The position numbers and the translations under genes were made by a program. A DNA stretch of 64,000 nt from Roseitranquillus sediminis (GTDB taxonomy: Bacteria; Pseudomonadota; Alphaproteobacteria; Rhodobacterales; Rhodobacteraceae), in assembly GCF_016918935.1 (NCBI RefSeq), contig NZ_JAFFOB010000019.1:124001-188000 (forward strand), in the 5' to 3' direction. This document shows positions 1 to 15,577 of the stretch, in pieces. Within the stretch, counting starts at the first letter, position 1. The number at the start of each line of letters is the position of its first letter. The notes below the pieces were generated by a model. It did not search any database. It was given only the letters and a program-made list of their open reading frames with translations, and had not been told where the DNA came from.

Positions 1-1
1 G

Positions 2-1246
2 GCCGGCTTCCTGCAGAGCTGGAACGTCGCGCTCTCGATCTTCAACATGGGCGTCATCTCGGCAGTGATGGCGCTGGGCGTGAACATGCAATGGGGCTAC
101 GCGGGCCTGTTCAACATCGGGGTGATGGGCTTCGTGGCGCTTGGCGGCCTGGGGGCGGTCGTCGTGGCGATGCCTCCCGTGACTCAGGCCTGGGCCGCCG
201 GTGGTGCGAGGGTTCTTCTGGCACTGGCAGTCGGCGCGGCTGCCATTGCGGCCGCGATCCAGCTCTGGCGGCGCCTCCCGCGAGGTGCGGTCCGCGTCGT
301 GGCGCTCGTGTCGGTGCTGTCCGCGGGCTTCTTCCATTTCCGTTGGATCTTCGACCCCGCCGTGGCGGCCATCGAGGCGATCAATCCGGCGGCATCGGGG
401 TACCTCGGCGGCCTCGGCCTGCCCGTCCTCCTGGCCTGGCCGATCGGCGCTCTGCTGGCCGCGGGCGCGGCATGGATCGTCGGCAAGACGGCGCTCGGAC
501 TGCGGGCGGACTATCTCGCGATCGCGACGCTCGGCATCGCAGAGATCATCATCGCGGTCCTCAAGAACGAGGACTGGCTCAGCCGCGGGGTCAAGAACGT
601 GATCGGGGTCCCGCGGCCGGTCCCGTACGAGATCGACCTGCAGAACGATCCCGACTTCGTGGCGCGGGCGGCGGGCTTGGGCATCGACGCCGCGACAGCT
701 TCCTCGATCGCCGTCAAGCTCGCCTACGCGGGGCTGTTTATCTCAGTTGTTCTCGTGCTCCTCTGGCTGGCGCAGACCGCCCTCCGCTCTCCCTGGGGCC
801 GGATGATGCGCGCGATCCGCGACAACGAGGTGGCGGCCGAGGCCATGGGCAAGGACGTGAAGGCGCGGCACCTGCAGGTCTTCATCCTCGGCTCCGCCGT
901 CTGCGGCCTCGCCGGCGCGATGATGACAACGCTCGACGGACAGCTCACGCCCGGCACCTATCAGCCGCTGCGCTTCACGTTCCTTGTCTGGGTGATGGTC
1001 ATCGTCGGCGGTTCCGGAAACAACTTCGGTGCGGTCCTCGGCGGGTTCCTGATCTGGTTCCTCTGGGTCGAGGTCGAGCCGCTGGGCCAGTGGCTGATTG
1101 TCACCATCACCTCCGGGCTACCGGCGGATTCAGTGGTCCGGCTGCATCTGCTGGATGGCGCCGCGCACATGCGGCTGCTCACGATGGGGCTCGTCCTGCT
1201 GCTCGTCCTCAGGTTCAGTCCGCGCGGCCTGCTCCCTGAGCGGTGA
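2..1246 (+). CDS. livM: Branched-chain amino acid ABC transporter permease LivM, 5' end cut by the window edge
   Basis: Inner-membrane permease of a Liv-type (HAAT) ABC importer for branched-chain amino acids or related amides. The open frame runs into the left edge: residues before the first ATG (position 47), AGFLQSWNVALSIFNMG, already look like LivM sequence, so the true start is probably outside. Family signs are the GYAGLFNIG segment near the N-terminus, RADYLAIATLGIAEI in the middle, the permease loop 'RAIRDNEVAAEAMGKD' that contacts the ATPase, and the GGSGNNFGAVLGG segment. About ten hydrophobic stretches are visible. One TM-rich insert (about residues 45-130) makes it longer than typical LivM. 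The substrate cannot be told from sequence; the other transporter genes would lie to the left. Confidence 0.9.
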   Translation, partial: AGFLQSWNVALSIFNMGVISAVMALGVNMQWGYAGLFNIGVMGFVALGGLGAVVVAMPPVTQAWAAGGARVLLALAVGAAAIAAAIQLWRRLPRGAVRVVALVSVLSAGFFHFRWIFDPAVAAIEAINPAASGYLGGLGLPVLLAWPIGALLAAGAAWIVGKTALGLRADYLAIATLGIAEIIIAVLKNEDWLSRGVKNVIGVPRPVPYEIDLQNDPDFVARAAGLGIDAATASSIAVKLAYAGLFISVVLVLLWLAQTALRSPWGRMMRAIRDNEVAAEAMGKDVKARHLQVFILGSAVCGLAGAMMTTLDGQLTPGTYQPLRFTFLVWVMVIVGGSGNNFGAVLGGFLIWFLWVEVEPLGQWLIVTITSGLPADSVVRLHLLDGAAHMRLLTMGLVLLLVLRFSPRGLLPER

Positions 1247-1247
1247 A

Positions 1248-1832
1248 GTGACAACGGTCATCGGCATCCTGGCCGCAGGGTCCTCGTCGCGAATGCGCGG
1301 GCGCGACAAGCTTCTGCAGCCGGTGGACGGGATGCCGCTCATAGTGCGTCAGGCGCGGATCGCCCTCGCGACCGGACTGCCCGTCACCGTGGCACTGCCG
1401 GCATACGAGAAATCCCGTGAGGCGGCCTTGCTGGGCGAAGCCGTGGCATCGGTCCCTGTCGCGGAGGAGGAGCCGGCAATGTCCGCCTCGATCCGCGCGA
1501 TCGTCCGATCGCTTCCGGAAGAGGCGAGCCACCTCCTGCTCCTCCTGGGTGACATGCCCGAGGTCCGTACCGACGACCTGCTCCGTCTGCTGCGCCAGTC
1601 GCTCGACAAGCCGAATGCCGTGGTCCGGGCGGCGACGAGCGAGGGCGTGCCAGGTCATCCGGTGATCTTCCCGCGGCGCCTTTTCCAAGCGCTCGGGGCG
1701 CTTGAGGGCGATCAGGGGGCGAAGGACATCCTGAAGCGCGAGGAACAGGTCCTGGTGGCGCTGGAGGATGGTCGCGCCATCGTCGACCTCGACACACCGG
1801 AAGACTGGCTTCGCTGGCGCGCCCGCCGCTGA
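1248..1832 (+). CDS. MocA/MobA-like nucleotidyltransferase (molybdenum cofactor cytidylyl/guanylyltransferase family)
   Basis: Predicted 194-aa NTP-transferase of the MobA/MocA family, which attaches CMP or GMP to molybdopterin cofactor. Visible motifs are the N-terminal nucleotide-binding LAAGSSSRMRGRDKLL (family pattern LAAGxSxRMGxxK), the LLLLLGDMPEV metal/substrate motif, and GVPGHPVIFP typical of MocA. The start is GTG at 1248, one base after the livM stop, so it is probably translationally coupled to the permease gene. A longer frame upstream is only shadow of livM. MocA would serve enzymes such as xanthine dehydrogenase, which fits the ureidoglycine enzyme at 45 kb, but that link is inference. 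Confidence 0.8.
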   Translation: MTTVIGILAAGSSSRMRGRDKLLQPVDGMPLIVRQARIALATGLPVTVALPAYEKSREAALLGEAVASVPVAEEEPAMSASIRAIVRSLPEEASHLLLLLGDMPEVRTDDLLRLLRQSLDKPNAVVRAATSEGVPGHPVIFPRRLFQALGALEGDQGAKDILKREEQVLVALEDGRAIVDLDTPEDWLRWRARR

Positions 1833-1847
1833 AGCGTCACCTTCCGA

Positions 1848-1931
1848 TGGTGCCCGAGGTCGGACTCGAACCGACACGCCTTGCGGCGGGGGATTTTGAA
1901 TCCCCTGCGTCTACCATTCCGCCACTCGGGC
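1848..1931 (-). tRNA. tRNA-Leu(CAA)
   Basis: The minus strand folds as a class II tRNA: acceptor stem GCCCGAG/CTCGGGC, D-arm beginning TGGCGGAATGG, anticodon stem GGGGA/TCCCC with loop TTCAAAA (anticodon CAA), a long variable arm (CGCCGCAAGGCG) as expected for tRNA-Leu, a T-arm with GGTTCGAGTCC, discriminator A and an encoded CCA end. It reads UUG codons. It lies between the convergent nucleotidyltransferase gene and the zinc metallopeptidase gene. Confidence 0.95.
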
Positions 1932-1975
1932 CGCTGGCCTTCTGTAGCGCCACGAGCGGGGCGCTCCAAGCCCCG

Positions 1976-2812
1976 TCAGATGGGTTCGGCTTCGAAGGTG
2001 TCGCAGGCGCGGATTTCGCCGGTCTCGAACCCGGTGCGGAACCAGTCCTGGCGCTGTTCCCCTGTGCCGTGGGTAAAAGTCTCGGGCCTGACGGTACCAG
2101 TCCGCTGCTGCAGGATATCGTCGCCGATCTGCGCGGCGGCATTCATGGCTTCCGCCACGTCGCCCTCTTCGAGGATCGCGAAACGTTCCTGCGCGTGGTG
2201 CGCCCAGAGGCCGGCGAGGCAGTCGGCCTGCAATTCTAGTCGCACGCTGATGGCGTTCGATTCGGACTCGCTGACCTGGCGGCGGATCGCGTGCGCCTCC
2301 CCCAAGATGCCGATCTCGCGCTGGACGTGATGGGCGACCTCGTGCGCCACGACATAGGCGGCCGCGAAATCCCCGCCCGCACCAAACCGTCGCTCGAGTG
2401 CGGTAAAGAATGCGGTGTCGAGATAGGCCCTGCCGTCGAGCGGACAGTAGAACGGACCCGTTGCGGCGCTCGCCTGCCCGCAACCGCTGTTGGTCATCCC
2501 GGAGAAGAGCACTAGCGTCGGCGGATGGTAGCTTTCGCGGACCTGATCCCGAAAGACTGCCGCCCACACGTCCTCGGTGTCGGCCAGCACGACGCTCACG
2601 AATGCACCTGCCTCCTCCTCGGCCGCAGTCGAGGGGCGCGTGGGGGCGCGAACCTCGGCTTCGCCAAGGAGTGGCGTCAGGTCAACGCCCAGGAGCCAGC
2701 CGACGAGCACGATAGCCAGGACCCCAAGCCCGCCCGCTCCGCCACGGACGACGCCTCGCGACCCGCGTCTGTCACTAACATTGACGCTGCCGCGCCGCCC
2801 TCTCCACCTCAT
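1976..2812 (-). CDS. Neutral zinc metallopeptidase (YpfJ/KPN_02809 family)
   Basis: 278-aa predicted membrane-anchored metallopeptidase of the YpfJ family (physiological substrate unknown). There is a short basic N-terminus, a TM segment at about residues 22-45 (GGLGVLAIVLVGWLLGV), and a periplasmic domain. The domain has the CG...YCP pair, then YLDTAFF, then HEVAHHVQ, the HExxH zinc motif, followed by ELQADCLAGLWA, the downstream acidic ligand motif of the family. The start is ATG at 2812, preceded by GGAGG about 8 nt upstream; longer upstream frame is not coding. It is divergent from the DedA gene at 2903. Confidence 0.88.
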   Translation of the reverse strand: MRWRGRRGSVNVSDRRGSRGVVRGGAGGLGVLAIVLVGWLLGVDLTPLLGEAEVRAPTRPSTAAEEEAGAFVSVVLADTEDVWAAVFRDQVRESYHPPTLVLFSGMTNSGCGQASAATGPFYCPLDGRAYLDTAFFTALERRFGAGGDFAAAYVVAHEVAHHVQREIGILGEAHAIRRQVSESESNAISVRLELQADCLAGLWAHHAQERFAILEEGDVAEAMNAAAQIGDDILQQRTGTVRPETFTHGTGEQRQDWFRTGFETGEIRACDTFEAEPI

Positions 2813-2902
2813 CCTTTCCGCCTCCGACTCCACCTCTCGCCGGCAACGCTTGACGGGGATGCGGGGTCCACCCAAAAGGCGGGATGCGAAACCGGGGGCG
2901 GC

Positions 2903-3481
2903 ATGATCAGGCGCGCGTATGACTGGACGCTGAGGCTGGCCGATACGCCCCATGCACTGTGGGCGCTGGCGGTTGTCGCCTTCATCGAGTCGTCGGTTTT
3001 CCCGATACCGCCGGATGTGCTGATGATCCCGATGATCCTCGCCCGGCCGTCGCGTGCCTGGATCATCGCGGGAGTCGCACTCGTGGCGTCGGTCCTCGGC
3101 GGCCTTGCAGGCTACTGGATCGGCGCGCTTCTCTTCGACAGTGTCGGCCGCCCCGTGCTGGAGTTCTACGGCAAGGACGCCTACTTTGCCGAGTTCGGTG
3201 CGCGCTACAACGAGTGGGGCGCCTGGGCGGTGCTGATCGCCGGCGTGACGCCTTTCCCCTACAAGGTCATCACCATCCTCTCCGGCGCCACCGCGCTGAA
3301 CCTGCCGGTCTTTATCCTGGCCAGCATCGTCGCGCGCGGGCTGCGCTTCTTCTTGGTAGCCGCCCTGCTCTACCGCTTCGGGCCGCCTGTGCGGGTCTTC
3401 GTCGAGCGCCGGCTCGGGATCCTCTTCACCATGTTCGTGGGCATCCTCTTGGCCGGCTTCTATGCCGTGAGGTTCATGTGA
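2903..3481 (+). CDS. DedA-family membrane protein (YqaA-like)
   Basis: 192-aa integral membrane protein of the DedA/SNARE-associated (VTT) superfamily, YqaA branch. Members are linked to lipid flipping or membrane homeostasis. Visible signs are the N-terminal 'FIESSVFPIPPDVLMIPM' re-entrant-like motif, a glycine-rich GYWIGALLF segment, YFAEFGARYNEWGAWAVLIAG, and FPYKVITILSGA, all typical of YqaA. The ATG at 2903 follows the short divergent gap from the metallopeptidase. The last codons overlap the GTG start of dsbB by 4 bp (GTGA), so the two are translationally coupled. Confidence 0.85.
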   Translation: MIRRAYDWTLRLADTPHALWALAVVAFIESSVFPIPPDVLMIPMILARPSRAWIIAGVALVASVLGGLAGYWIGALLFDSVGRPVLEFYGKDAYFAEFGARYNEWGAWAVLIAGVTPFPYKVITILSGATALNLPVFILASIVARGLRFFLVAALLYRFGPPVRVFVERRLGILFTMFVGILLAGFYAVRFM

Positions 3482-3951
3482 CGCGCCGCCACCTGATGGT
3501 CCTGGCCGGCCTCGGATCGCTGGGGCTGCTGGTCGGTGCCTGGGTGTTTCAGTCGCTGGGCTACTACCCATGCAAGCTCTGCCTGTGGCAGCGCTGGCCT
3601 CACAGCGCCGCGGCGCTGATGGGGGCGGTCGCCATCGTGGCTCCCGTGGCGCCCGTGGCCATCGCGGGAGCGTTTGCCGCGGCGACCACCGGCGCGATCG
3701 GCGTCTACCACGCCGGTGTGGAACGCGACTGGTGGGAGGGGCCGGCGACCTGCACCGCAGGTGACATCAGCGGCCTCTCGACGGAGCAGCTGATGGACCA
3801 GATCCTCAACGCGCCCATCGTCCGCTGCGACGACATCGCGTGGCAACTGGCGGGAATCTCGATGGCCGGGTGGAACGCGATCCTCTCCTTCGGACTCGCC
3901 GCTCTCTGGCTCTACGCGCTGCGGTTCAATTCAGCCGGAACTCGCCCGTGA
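3478..3951 (+). CDS. dsbB: Disulfide bond formation protein B
   Basis: 157-aa inner-membrane quinone-dependent oxidase that re-oxidises the periplasmic thiol oxidase DsbA. The first periplasmic pair is in YYPCKLCLWQRWPH (CxxC next to the conserved QRWPH element). The second pair is the cysteines in 'TCTAG' and 'VRCDD'. Four hydrophobic helices are visible. The start is GTG at 3478 overlapping the DedA stop. The 3' end overlaps the convergent usg gene by 26 bp. No dsbA is in the window. Confidence 0.9.
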   Translation: MTRRHLMVLAGLGSLGLLVGAWVFQSLGYYPCKLCLWQRWPHSAAALMGAVAIVAPVAPVAIAGAFAAATTGAIGVYHAGVERDWWEGPATCTAGDISGLSTEQLMDQILNAPIVRCDDIAWQLAGISMAGWNAILSFGLAALWLYALRFNSAGTRP

Positions 3952-4192
3952 CGTGACGCCACTCGCCGGGACTGATCTCCTTCCTGTGGGTGAAGCGCAC
4001 CGAGTGCAGCGGTCCCTCTATGCTCTCTTGCCAGAACTCGATGAACTTGAAGAGGCGCGGGTGGTCCGGCGCCACGTCGTAGTCCTGCCACACAAAGGAA
4101 TTGAGCACGTTGCGGTAGTCCGGCATGCGGTAGAAGAACTCCGCCGTCGTCAGGCCGTACCCCCGAAGCATCAGCTCCGTTTCTCTCTTCAT
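3926..4192 (-). CDS. usg: Usg family protein
   Basis: 88-aa small soluble protein of the alphaproteobacterial Usg family, named for its position upstream of a trp gene in Caulobacter; biochemical function is unknown. Diagnostic blocks are LRGYGLTTAEFFYRMPDY, FVWQDYDVAPDHP, EGPLHSVRFTHRK and GEWRHVTGEF. Length matches the family. It is convergent with dsbB, their 3' ends overlapping by 26 bp, and divergent from gyrA. Confidence 0.9.
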   Translation of the reverse strand: MKRETELMLRGYGLTTAEFFYRMPDYRNVLNSFVWQDYDVAPDHPRLFKFIEFWQESIEGPLHSVRFTHRKEISPGEWRHVTGEFRLN

Positions 4193-4308
4193 CTCAGCAA
4201 CTCTCCAAGACCTGCCCCTTCAGTGAGCCACCACGAGCGTCACTAATCAACGATGATGATCGGTTGGCGCGGCGCCCGCCGCACGAGTTGCGCAATCGCC
4301 AGGCGGCA

Positions 4309-4338
4309 TTGCACCTCCGCGCGCCGTTCTGCTAGTGT
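4309..4338 (+). promoter_or_regulatory. Possible gyrA promoter
   Basis: TTGCAC, an 18-nt spacer, then TAGTGT (within TGCTAGTGT) gives a plausible sigma-70 -35/-10 pair about 45 bp upstream of the gyrA GTG start. It lies in the 190-bp divergent gap between usg and gyrA. It is a pattern match only. Confidence 0.3.
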
Positions 4339-4382
4339 CCGGCAGCTACAGGAAGGCGCCACCGCGCGTCATGAGAGGCTGC

Positions 4383-7115
<2,733 letters not shown>

Positions 7116-7131
7116 CACTGGGCCCAACGCG

Positions 7132-8484
7132 ATGAGCGACGCTCTGCACATCGTCGGCGGCGGTCTCGCCGGTTCGGAAGCTGCATGGCAGGCCGCGGAG
7201 GCCGGCTGTGACGTCGTGATCCACGAAATGCGGCCCGCCGTCGGCACCTTCGCGCACAAGACTGGCAACTTGGCGGAGCTTGTATGCTCGAATTCCTTCC
7301 GCTCCGACGACGACGTTCATAACGCAGTTGGGCAACTGCACTGGGAGATGCGTTCGGCGGGTAGTCTCATCATGAATGCGGCCGACCGGCACAGGCTGCC
7401 AGCCGGGGGCGCGCTGGCCGTGGACCGCCACGGCTTTTCGGAGATGGTGACGTCCCTTGTGCGTTCCCATCCGCGGATCCGCGTCGAAAGCGCTGAATTA
7501 ACGTCGCTTCCGTCCAGTGGCGACTGGATCTTCGCCACCGGGCCCCTGACCTCGGCTGCTCTGGGCGAGGCAGTCCGGCGCGTGACCGGCGAAGACAGCC
7601 TCGCATTTTTCGATGCCATCGCGCCCATCGTCTATGCGGACAGCGTCGACATGTCGGTGGCATGGGCGCAGTCCCGGTACGACAAGGGCGAGACGCAAGA
7701 CGAGCGTACGGCCTACCTGAACTGTCCGATGGACAAGGGCCAGTACGAGGCGTTTGTCGACGCGCTACTGGCAGCCGACGCGGTAGATTTTCATGAAGGC
7801 GAGACCGCAGGCTACTTCGACGGCTGCCTGCCAATCGAGGTCATGGCGCAGCGCGGGCGAGAGACACTACGTTTCGGGCCCATGAAGCCGGTGGGGCTGA
7901 CGAATGCGCACAGGCCGGACCGGAAGGCTTATGCAGTGGTGCAGCTGCGGCGCGACAACAGGTTAGGCACCCTCTACAATATCGTCGGGTTTCAGACCAA
8001 GATGAGGTACGGCGCGCAAACCGACGTCCTGAGGATGATCCCGGGTCTGGAGGCGGCCAGGTTCGCGCGGCTTGGAGGGATCCACCGCAACACGTTCCTG
8101 AACTCGCCGCGGCTCCTCGACGACCGGATGCGTCTCAGGAAGCAGCCGAACATCCGTTTCGCTGGCCAGATTACCGGTGTCGAGGGATACGTCGAGTCGG
8201 CGGCAATCGGCCTGCTTGCGGGACGATTGGCCGTTGCCGAACGCTTCGGCCTGGATGCCTCGGCTCCGCCGATGACCACTGCGACCGGCGCGCTTGTGCA
8301 TCATATCTCCAGTGGTGCCGACGCCGCAACCTTCCAGCCGATGAACGTCAACTTCGGTCTCTTCCCTCCAATCGACGCCAAGGGCGGGCGCCGCAACCGT
8401 CGCGAGCGCTATGCCGCCTTCACCGAACGCGCGAAACGCGACTGGAACCAGTGGCTGGGGCAGCGGACAGAGACCGCAGCTTGA
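7132..8484 (+). CDS. trmFO: tRNA m5U54 methyltransferase TrmFO (folate/FAD-dependent)
   Basis: 450-aa flavoenzyme that makes 5-methyluridine at position 54 of tRNA using methylenetetrahydrofolate and NAD(P)H. It has the N-terminal FAD-binding [14 protein letters not shown], the TrmFO block [49 protein letters not shown] and the C-terminal [10 protein letters not shown]. Length matches the family. It starts 16 bp after gyrA and its stop overlaps the probable gluQ start. Confidence 0.96.
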   Translation: MSDALHIVGGGLAGSEAAWQAAEAGCDVVIHEMRPAVGTFAHKTGNLAELVCSNSFRSDDDVHNAVGQLHWEMRSAGSLIMNAADRHRLPAGGALAVDRHGFSEMVTSLVRSHPRIRVESAELTSLPSSGDWIFATGPLTSAALGEAVRRVTGEDSLAFFDAIAPIVYADSVDMSVAWAQSRYDKGETQDERTAYLNCPMDKGQYEAFVDALLAADAVDFHEGETAGYFDGCLPIEVMAQRGRETLRFGPMKPVGLTNAHRPDRKAYAVVQLRRDNRLGTLYNIVGFQTKMRYGAQTDVLRMIPGLEAARFARLGGIHRNTFLNSPRLLDDRMRLRKQPNIRFAGQITGVEGYVESAAIGLLAGRLAVAERFGLDASAPPMTTATGALVHHISSGADAATFQPMNVNFGLFPPIDAKGGRRNRRERYAAFTERAKRDWNQWLGQRTETAA

Positions 8485-9404
8485 CCATTCTGCCCCGCGG
8501 GAGCGACGGCTCGCGGCTCAGGACCCGCTTCGCGCCTTCACCGACCGGGCCGCTGCACCTTGGGCACGCCTACTCTGTCTGGATCGCCTCAAACCTGGCG
8601 ACGTTCCATGGCGGAGAATTGCTGCTGCGCATCGAGGACATCGATCAGAGCCGCGCCCGCCCCGAGTGGGAGAATTTGATCCGGACAGATCTGGAATGGC
8701 TAGGAGTCAGATGGTCGGGCCCTGTCCTCCGTCAGTCCGAGCGAATGGAGCACTACCGCGCGGCACTCCAGCGACTTTGGGATATGGGCCTTCTTTACCC
8801 CTGCTCCTGCACGCGCGCGGACATCGCATCGGCCGTCTCGGCGCCACAGGAGGGGGTCCGGCTGGGGCCAGACGGCGTCGTCTATCCCGGAACATGCCGC
8901 GCCGCTCGCCGAGCCGGGCCACTGCCGGACTCGGCGCTGAGGCTGAACATGAGGAAGGCGATGCAAGCTATAGGTGCGGTTGAGTTTCTCGAACGAAACA
9001 GCCCCACGAGGTCTGTCACTCGCTCGGCCGATAACTTGATCTCGAGCGTCGGCGACGTGGTACTTGCGCGGCGCGGCGTAGGAACTTCGTACCACCTCTC
9101 GGTCGTACTAGATGACGCCGGCCAAGGGATCACCCATGTCGTGCGGGGCGAGGATCTCTTCGAGGCGACGGCTATCCACGTCGTTCTCCAGCGCCTGCTA
9201 GAACTGCCGACGCCCGTCTATCTACACCACGACCTTATCCGCGATGCCGACGGGCGCCGCCTCGCCAAGCGCCACGACGCGCGCGCCATCAGGGAGTACC
9301 GCGACCGCGGTGCCACGCCCGCGGACCTGCGACGTCTGGTCGGACTGCGTCAGGCGCCGCGCGCCATGATCTCGGCTTCGTCTCCGCCGCGCACCGCCGT
9401 ATAG
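8481..9404 (+). CDS. gluQ: Glutamyl-Q tRNA(Asp) synthetase
   Basis: About 307 aa, a truncated GluRS paralogue that attaches glutamate to queuosine at position 34 of tRNA-Asp. It has the class I signature in [17 protein letters not shown] (HIGH-like), the zinc ligands in YPCSCTR and YPGTCR, and the KMSKS-like [12 protein letters not shown] near the C-terminus. No anticodon-binding domain is present, as expected. The start is uncertain: TTG at 8481 overlaps the trmFO stop by 4 bp (TTGA), while an in-frame GTG at 8451 would overlap trmFO by 34 bp; conserved sequence begins only at about [10 protein letters not shown]. The 3' end overlaps convergent hisI by 55 bp. Confidence 0.9.
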   Translation: MTILPRGSDGSRLRTRFAPSPTGPLHLGHAYSVWIASNLATFHGGELLLRIEDIDQSRARPEWENLIRTDLEWLGVRWSGPVLRQSERMEHYRAALQRLWDMGLLYPCSCTRADIASAVSAPQEGVRLGPDGVVYPGTCRAARRAGPLPDSALRLNMRKAMQAIGAVEFLERNSPTRSVTRSADNLISSVGDVVLARRGVGTSYHLSVVLDDAGQGITHVVRGEDLFEATAIHVVLQRLLELPTPVYLHHDLIRDADGRRLAKRHDARAIREYRDRGATPADLRRLVGLRQAPRAMISASSPPRTAV

Positions 9405-9709
9405 AAGCACGAGCGGCGGCCGGTGTGACACGCGGGCCCTTCCTGCCGGACGATGAGGAGCAGCGAGTCCCGGTCGCAGTCGATGCGGATCTCGCCCAGA
9501 TGCTGCACGTTGCCGCTCGTTTCGCCCTTGCGCCAGAGGGCCTGTCGCGACCGCGACCAGTAGGTCACCCGCCCGGTCTCCAGCGTGGCTCTTAATGACT
9601 CGCGGTTCATCCAGGCGAGCATCAGAACCTCTCCCGTCTGCTCGTCCTGGGCGACGGCGGGAATGAGCCCGGCTGCGTCATAACGCAGCGTGGTCAGATC
9701 GAACGTCAT
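9350..9709 (-). CDS. hisI: Phosphoribosyl-AMP cyclohydrolase
   Basis: 119-aa enzyme for the third step of histidine biosynthesis, opening the adenine ring of phosphoribosyl-AMP. It has the pattern [31 protein letters not shown], the metal-binding DCDRDSLL, and the zinc-site cysteines in [13 protein letters not shown]. Start ATG 9709 has AAAGGTG 5 nt upstream; a longer frame to 9796 adds non-conserved residues. The 3' end lies antisense to the last 55 bp of gluQ. Divergent from the NifU-like gene at 9774. Confidence 0.94.
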   Translation of the reverse strand: MTFDLTTLRYDAAGLIPAVAQDEQTGEVLMLAWMNRESLRATLETGRVTYWSRSRQALWRKGETSGNVQHLGEIRIDCDRDSLLLIVRQEGPACHTGRRSCFYTAVRGGDEAEIMARGA

Positions 9710-9773
9710 CGCGACACCTTTGATCGGCCGTTGGCTGCGGCTAAGTAGAACATGCGCGGGACGGGAGAAAGCG

Positions 9774-10226
9774 ATGTCGGACGCCGACCTCATCAAGCTC
9801 TATTCGGGTCAGATCCTCCAGCTTGCGGCCGACATACCGTATCTGGGGCGGCTGGAGTCCCCGCAGGCATCCGTTCGCAAGCGGTCACCGCTATGCGGCT
9901 CGACCGTGTCTGTCGATCTAAGGCTGGACGAACAGGGCCGGATTGCGGAATTCGCGCAGGACGTGAAGGCGTGTGCGTTGGGACAGGCTGCCGCGTCGGT
10001 GCTGGGCTCCGTCGCGATCGGCCGGACGCGCGCGGAGGTCGAGGCCGCGCGCGAACAGCTGCGGACGATGCTGAAGTCCGACGGACCGGATCCTGTAGCG
10101 CCCTTTGAGCAGCTCGGGGTGCTCAGGCCCGCGCGGGACTACAAGAACAGGCACGCGTCCATCATGCTGTCGCTTGACGCCACGGCCGAGGCGATGGCGC
10201 AGGCCGAGGACACCGCCTGCGCCTGA
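9774..10226 (+). CDS. NifU/IscU-like iron-sulfur assembly scaffold protein
   Basis: 150-aa protein resembling the NifU N-terminal/IscU scaffold. Two of the three cluster-ligand cysteines can be placed, in '[12 protein letters not shown]' and '[13 protein letters not shown]'. The third (usual HCS motif) is replaced by KNRHASIML; extra cysteine lies at the extreme C-terminus (TACA). It starts at ATG 9774 after GGGAGAAAGCG. A NifU-like gene next to hisI is a recurring alphaproteobacterial arrangement. Because a ligand is missing, cluster building is inferred, not shown. Confidence 0.75.
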   Translation: MSDADLIKLYSGQILQLAADIPYLGRLESPQASVRKRSPLCGSTVSVDLRLDEQGRIAEFAQDVKACALGQAAASVLGSVAIGRTRAEVEAAREQLRTMLKSDGPDPVAPFEQLGVLRPARDYKNRHASIMLSLDATAEAMAQAEDTACA

Positions 10227-10228
10227 CG

Positions 10229-10263
10229 TAAAAAAGCCGCCGCGCTTGTGGGAGCACGGCGGC
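10229..10263 (-). terminator. Rho-independent terminator for the ligA-recG transcript
   Basis: On the minus strand a GCCGCCG/CGGCGGC stem, with further imperfect pairing toward the loop, is followed by TTTTTTA. It lies downstream of recG and the small ORF, directly after the stop of the convergent NifU-like gene, and probably ends the ligA-recG-small ORF message. Confidence 0.7.
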
Positions 10264-10347
10264 AGGTCACGCCTCGGCAGCAGCGCGGCAGCCAGGGAGC
10301 GAGCCGCAGGAGGGACGCGATGTTTGCCGTCCCGAGGCGCGGGCAGA

Positions 10348-10506
10348 TCAGATCAGCAGAGGAAGATGCAGCCCGACAACCAGCATGGCGACAATGGCGG
10401 CCACACCGGCGACGTCCGCAGCAACCTCGCCCTGCTGGAGGCCGGAAAGCTTGGCAATTACCTGGTGCATGGGCCGCTCCGCTTGATGTTCCTGCATTGT
10501 TCTCAT
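10348..10506 (-). CDS. Small predicted single-pass membrane protein downstream of recG
   Basis: 52-codon frame beginning ATGAGAACAATG, 31 bp after the recG stop and ending before the terminator. The product has a charged N-terminal half (MRTMQEHQAERPMHQ) and a C-terminal hydrophobic helix (VAGVAAIVAMLVVGLHLPLL). I do not recognise a family. The nearest strong Shine-Dalgarno (AGGAGGG) is about 20 nt upstream, which is too far to be ideal; an internal ATG (10497) gives 49 aa. Position in the operon and the clean membrane helix argue for a real gene, but conservation has not been tested. Confidence 0.45.
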   Translation of the reverse strand: MRTMQEHQAERPMHQVIAKLSGLQQGEVAADVAGVAAIVAMLVVGLHLPLLI

Positions 10507-10537
10507 CTCGGGAACCGTTTGTAAACCCTCCTGTGGG

Positions 10538-14835
<4,298 letters not shown>

Positions 14836-15543
14836 TCAGGCGATCTTGCGGCGTCCTTCCGCAGCCGGCTCGGCATCGCGCAAAACGTAACCCCTGCCCC
14901 AGACCGTCTCGATGTAGTTGTCGCCGCCGGTGGCTTGCGCGAGCTTCTTTCGCAGCTTGCAGATGAAGACGTCGATGATCTTCAGCTCCGGCTCATCCAT
15001 GCCGCCGTAGAGATGGTTCAGGAACATCTCCTTGGTCAGCGTGGTGCCCTTGCGAAGGGAGAGGAGCTCCAGCATCTGGTACTCCTTGCCGGTCAGGTGG
15101 ACCGGGGTGCCGTCGACGTCTACCGTCTTCGCGTCGAGGTTTACCGCGATCTTGCCGGTGCGGATGATCGACTGCGAGTGTCCCTTGGACCGGCGGATGA
15201 TCGCGTGGATGCGCGCCACCAACTCCTCGCGGTGGAACGGCTTGGTCAGGTAGTCATCGGCGCCGAAGCCGAAGCCTTTGATCTTGTTCTCCGTGTCGTC
15301 GTTGCCCGATAGGATCAGGATCGGCGTGTCGACCTTGGCGAGTCGCAGCTGGCGCAGCACTTCGTGGCCGTTGATGTCGGGCAACCCGAGGTCCAGGAGG
15401 ATCAGGTCGTAGTCGTAGAGCTTGGCCAGGTCGATCCCTTCCTCCCCAAGGTCCGTGGCATAGACATTGAGGTTGGCATGGGTCAGCATCAGTTCGATGC
15501 TCTTCGACGTGGTCGGGTCGTCCTCAACCAGCAGTACGCGCAT
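14836..15543 (-). CDS. ctrA: Cell-cycle response regulator CtrA
   Basis: 235-aa OmpR-type regulator that in alphaproteobacteria controls cell cycle, motility and envelope genes. The receiver domain has [14 protein letters not shown], the phosphorylated Asp in [10 protein letters not shown], and [12 protein letters not shown]; the winged helix has [19 protein letters not shown] and [13 protein letters not shown], essentially the CtrA DNA-binding signature. Start ATG at 15543; longer reading frame upstream crosses the promoter. It is transcribed in the same direction as the sciP-like gene upstream. A CtrA-type box lies in its promoter, consistent with autoregulation. Confidence 0.96.
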   Translation of the reverse strand: MRVLLVEDDPTTSKSIELMLTHANLNVYATDLGEEGIDLAKLYDYDLILLDLGLPDINGHEVLRQLRLAKVDTPILILSGNDDTENKIKGFGFGADDYLTKPFHREELVARIHAIIRRSKGHSQSIIRTGKIAVNLDAKTVDVDGTPVHLTGKEYQMLELLSLRKGTTLTKEMFLNHLYGGMDEPELKIIDVFICKLRKKLAQATGGDNYIETVWGRGYVLRDAEPAAEGRRKIA

Positions 15544-15577
15544 TCCGATATCTCCGCAGTCATCCCCTCGCGATGGC

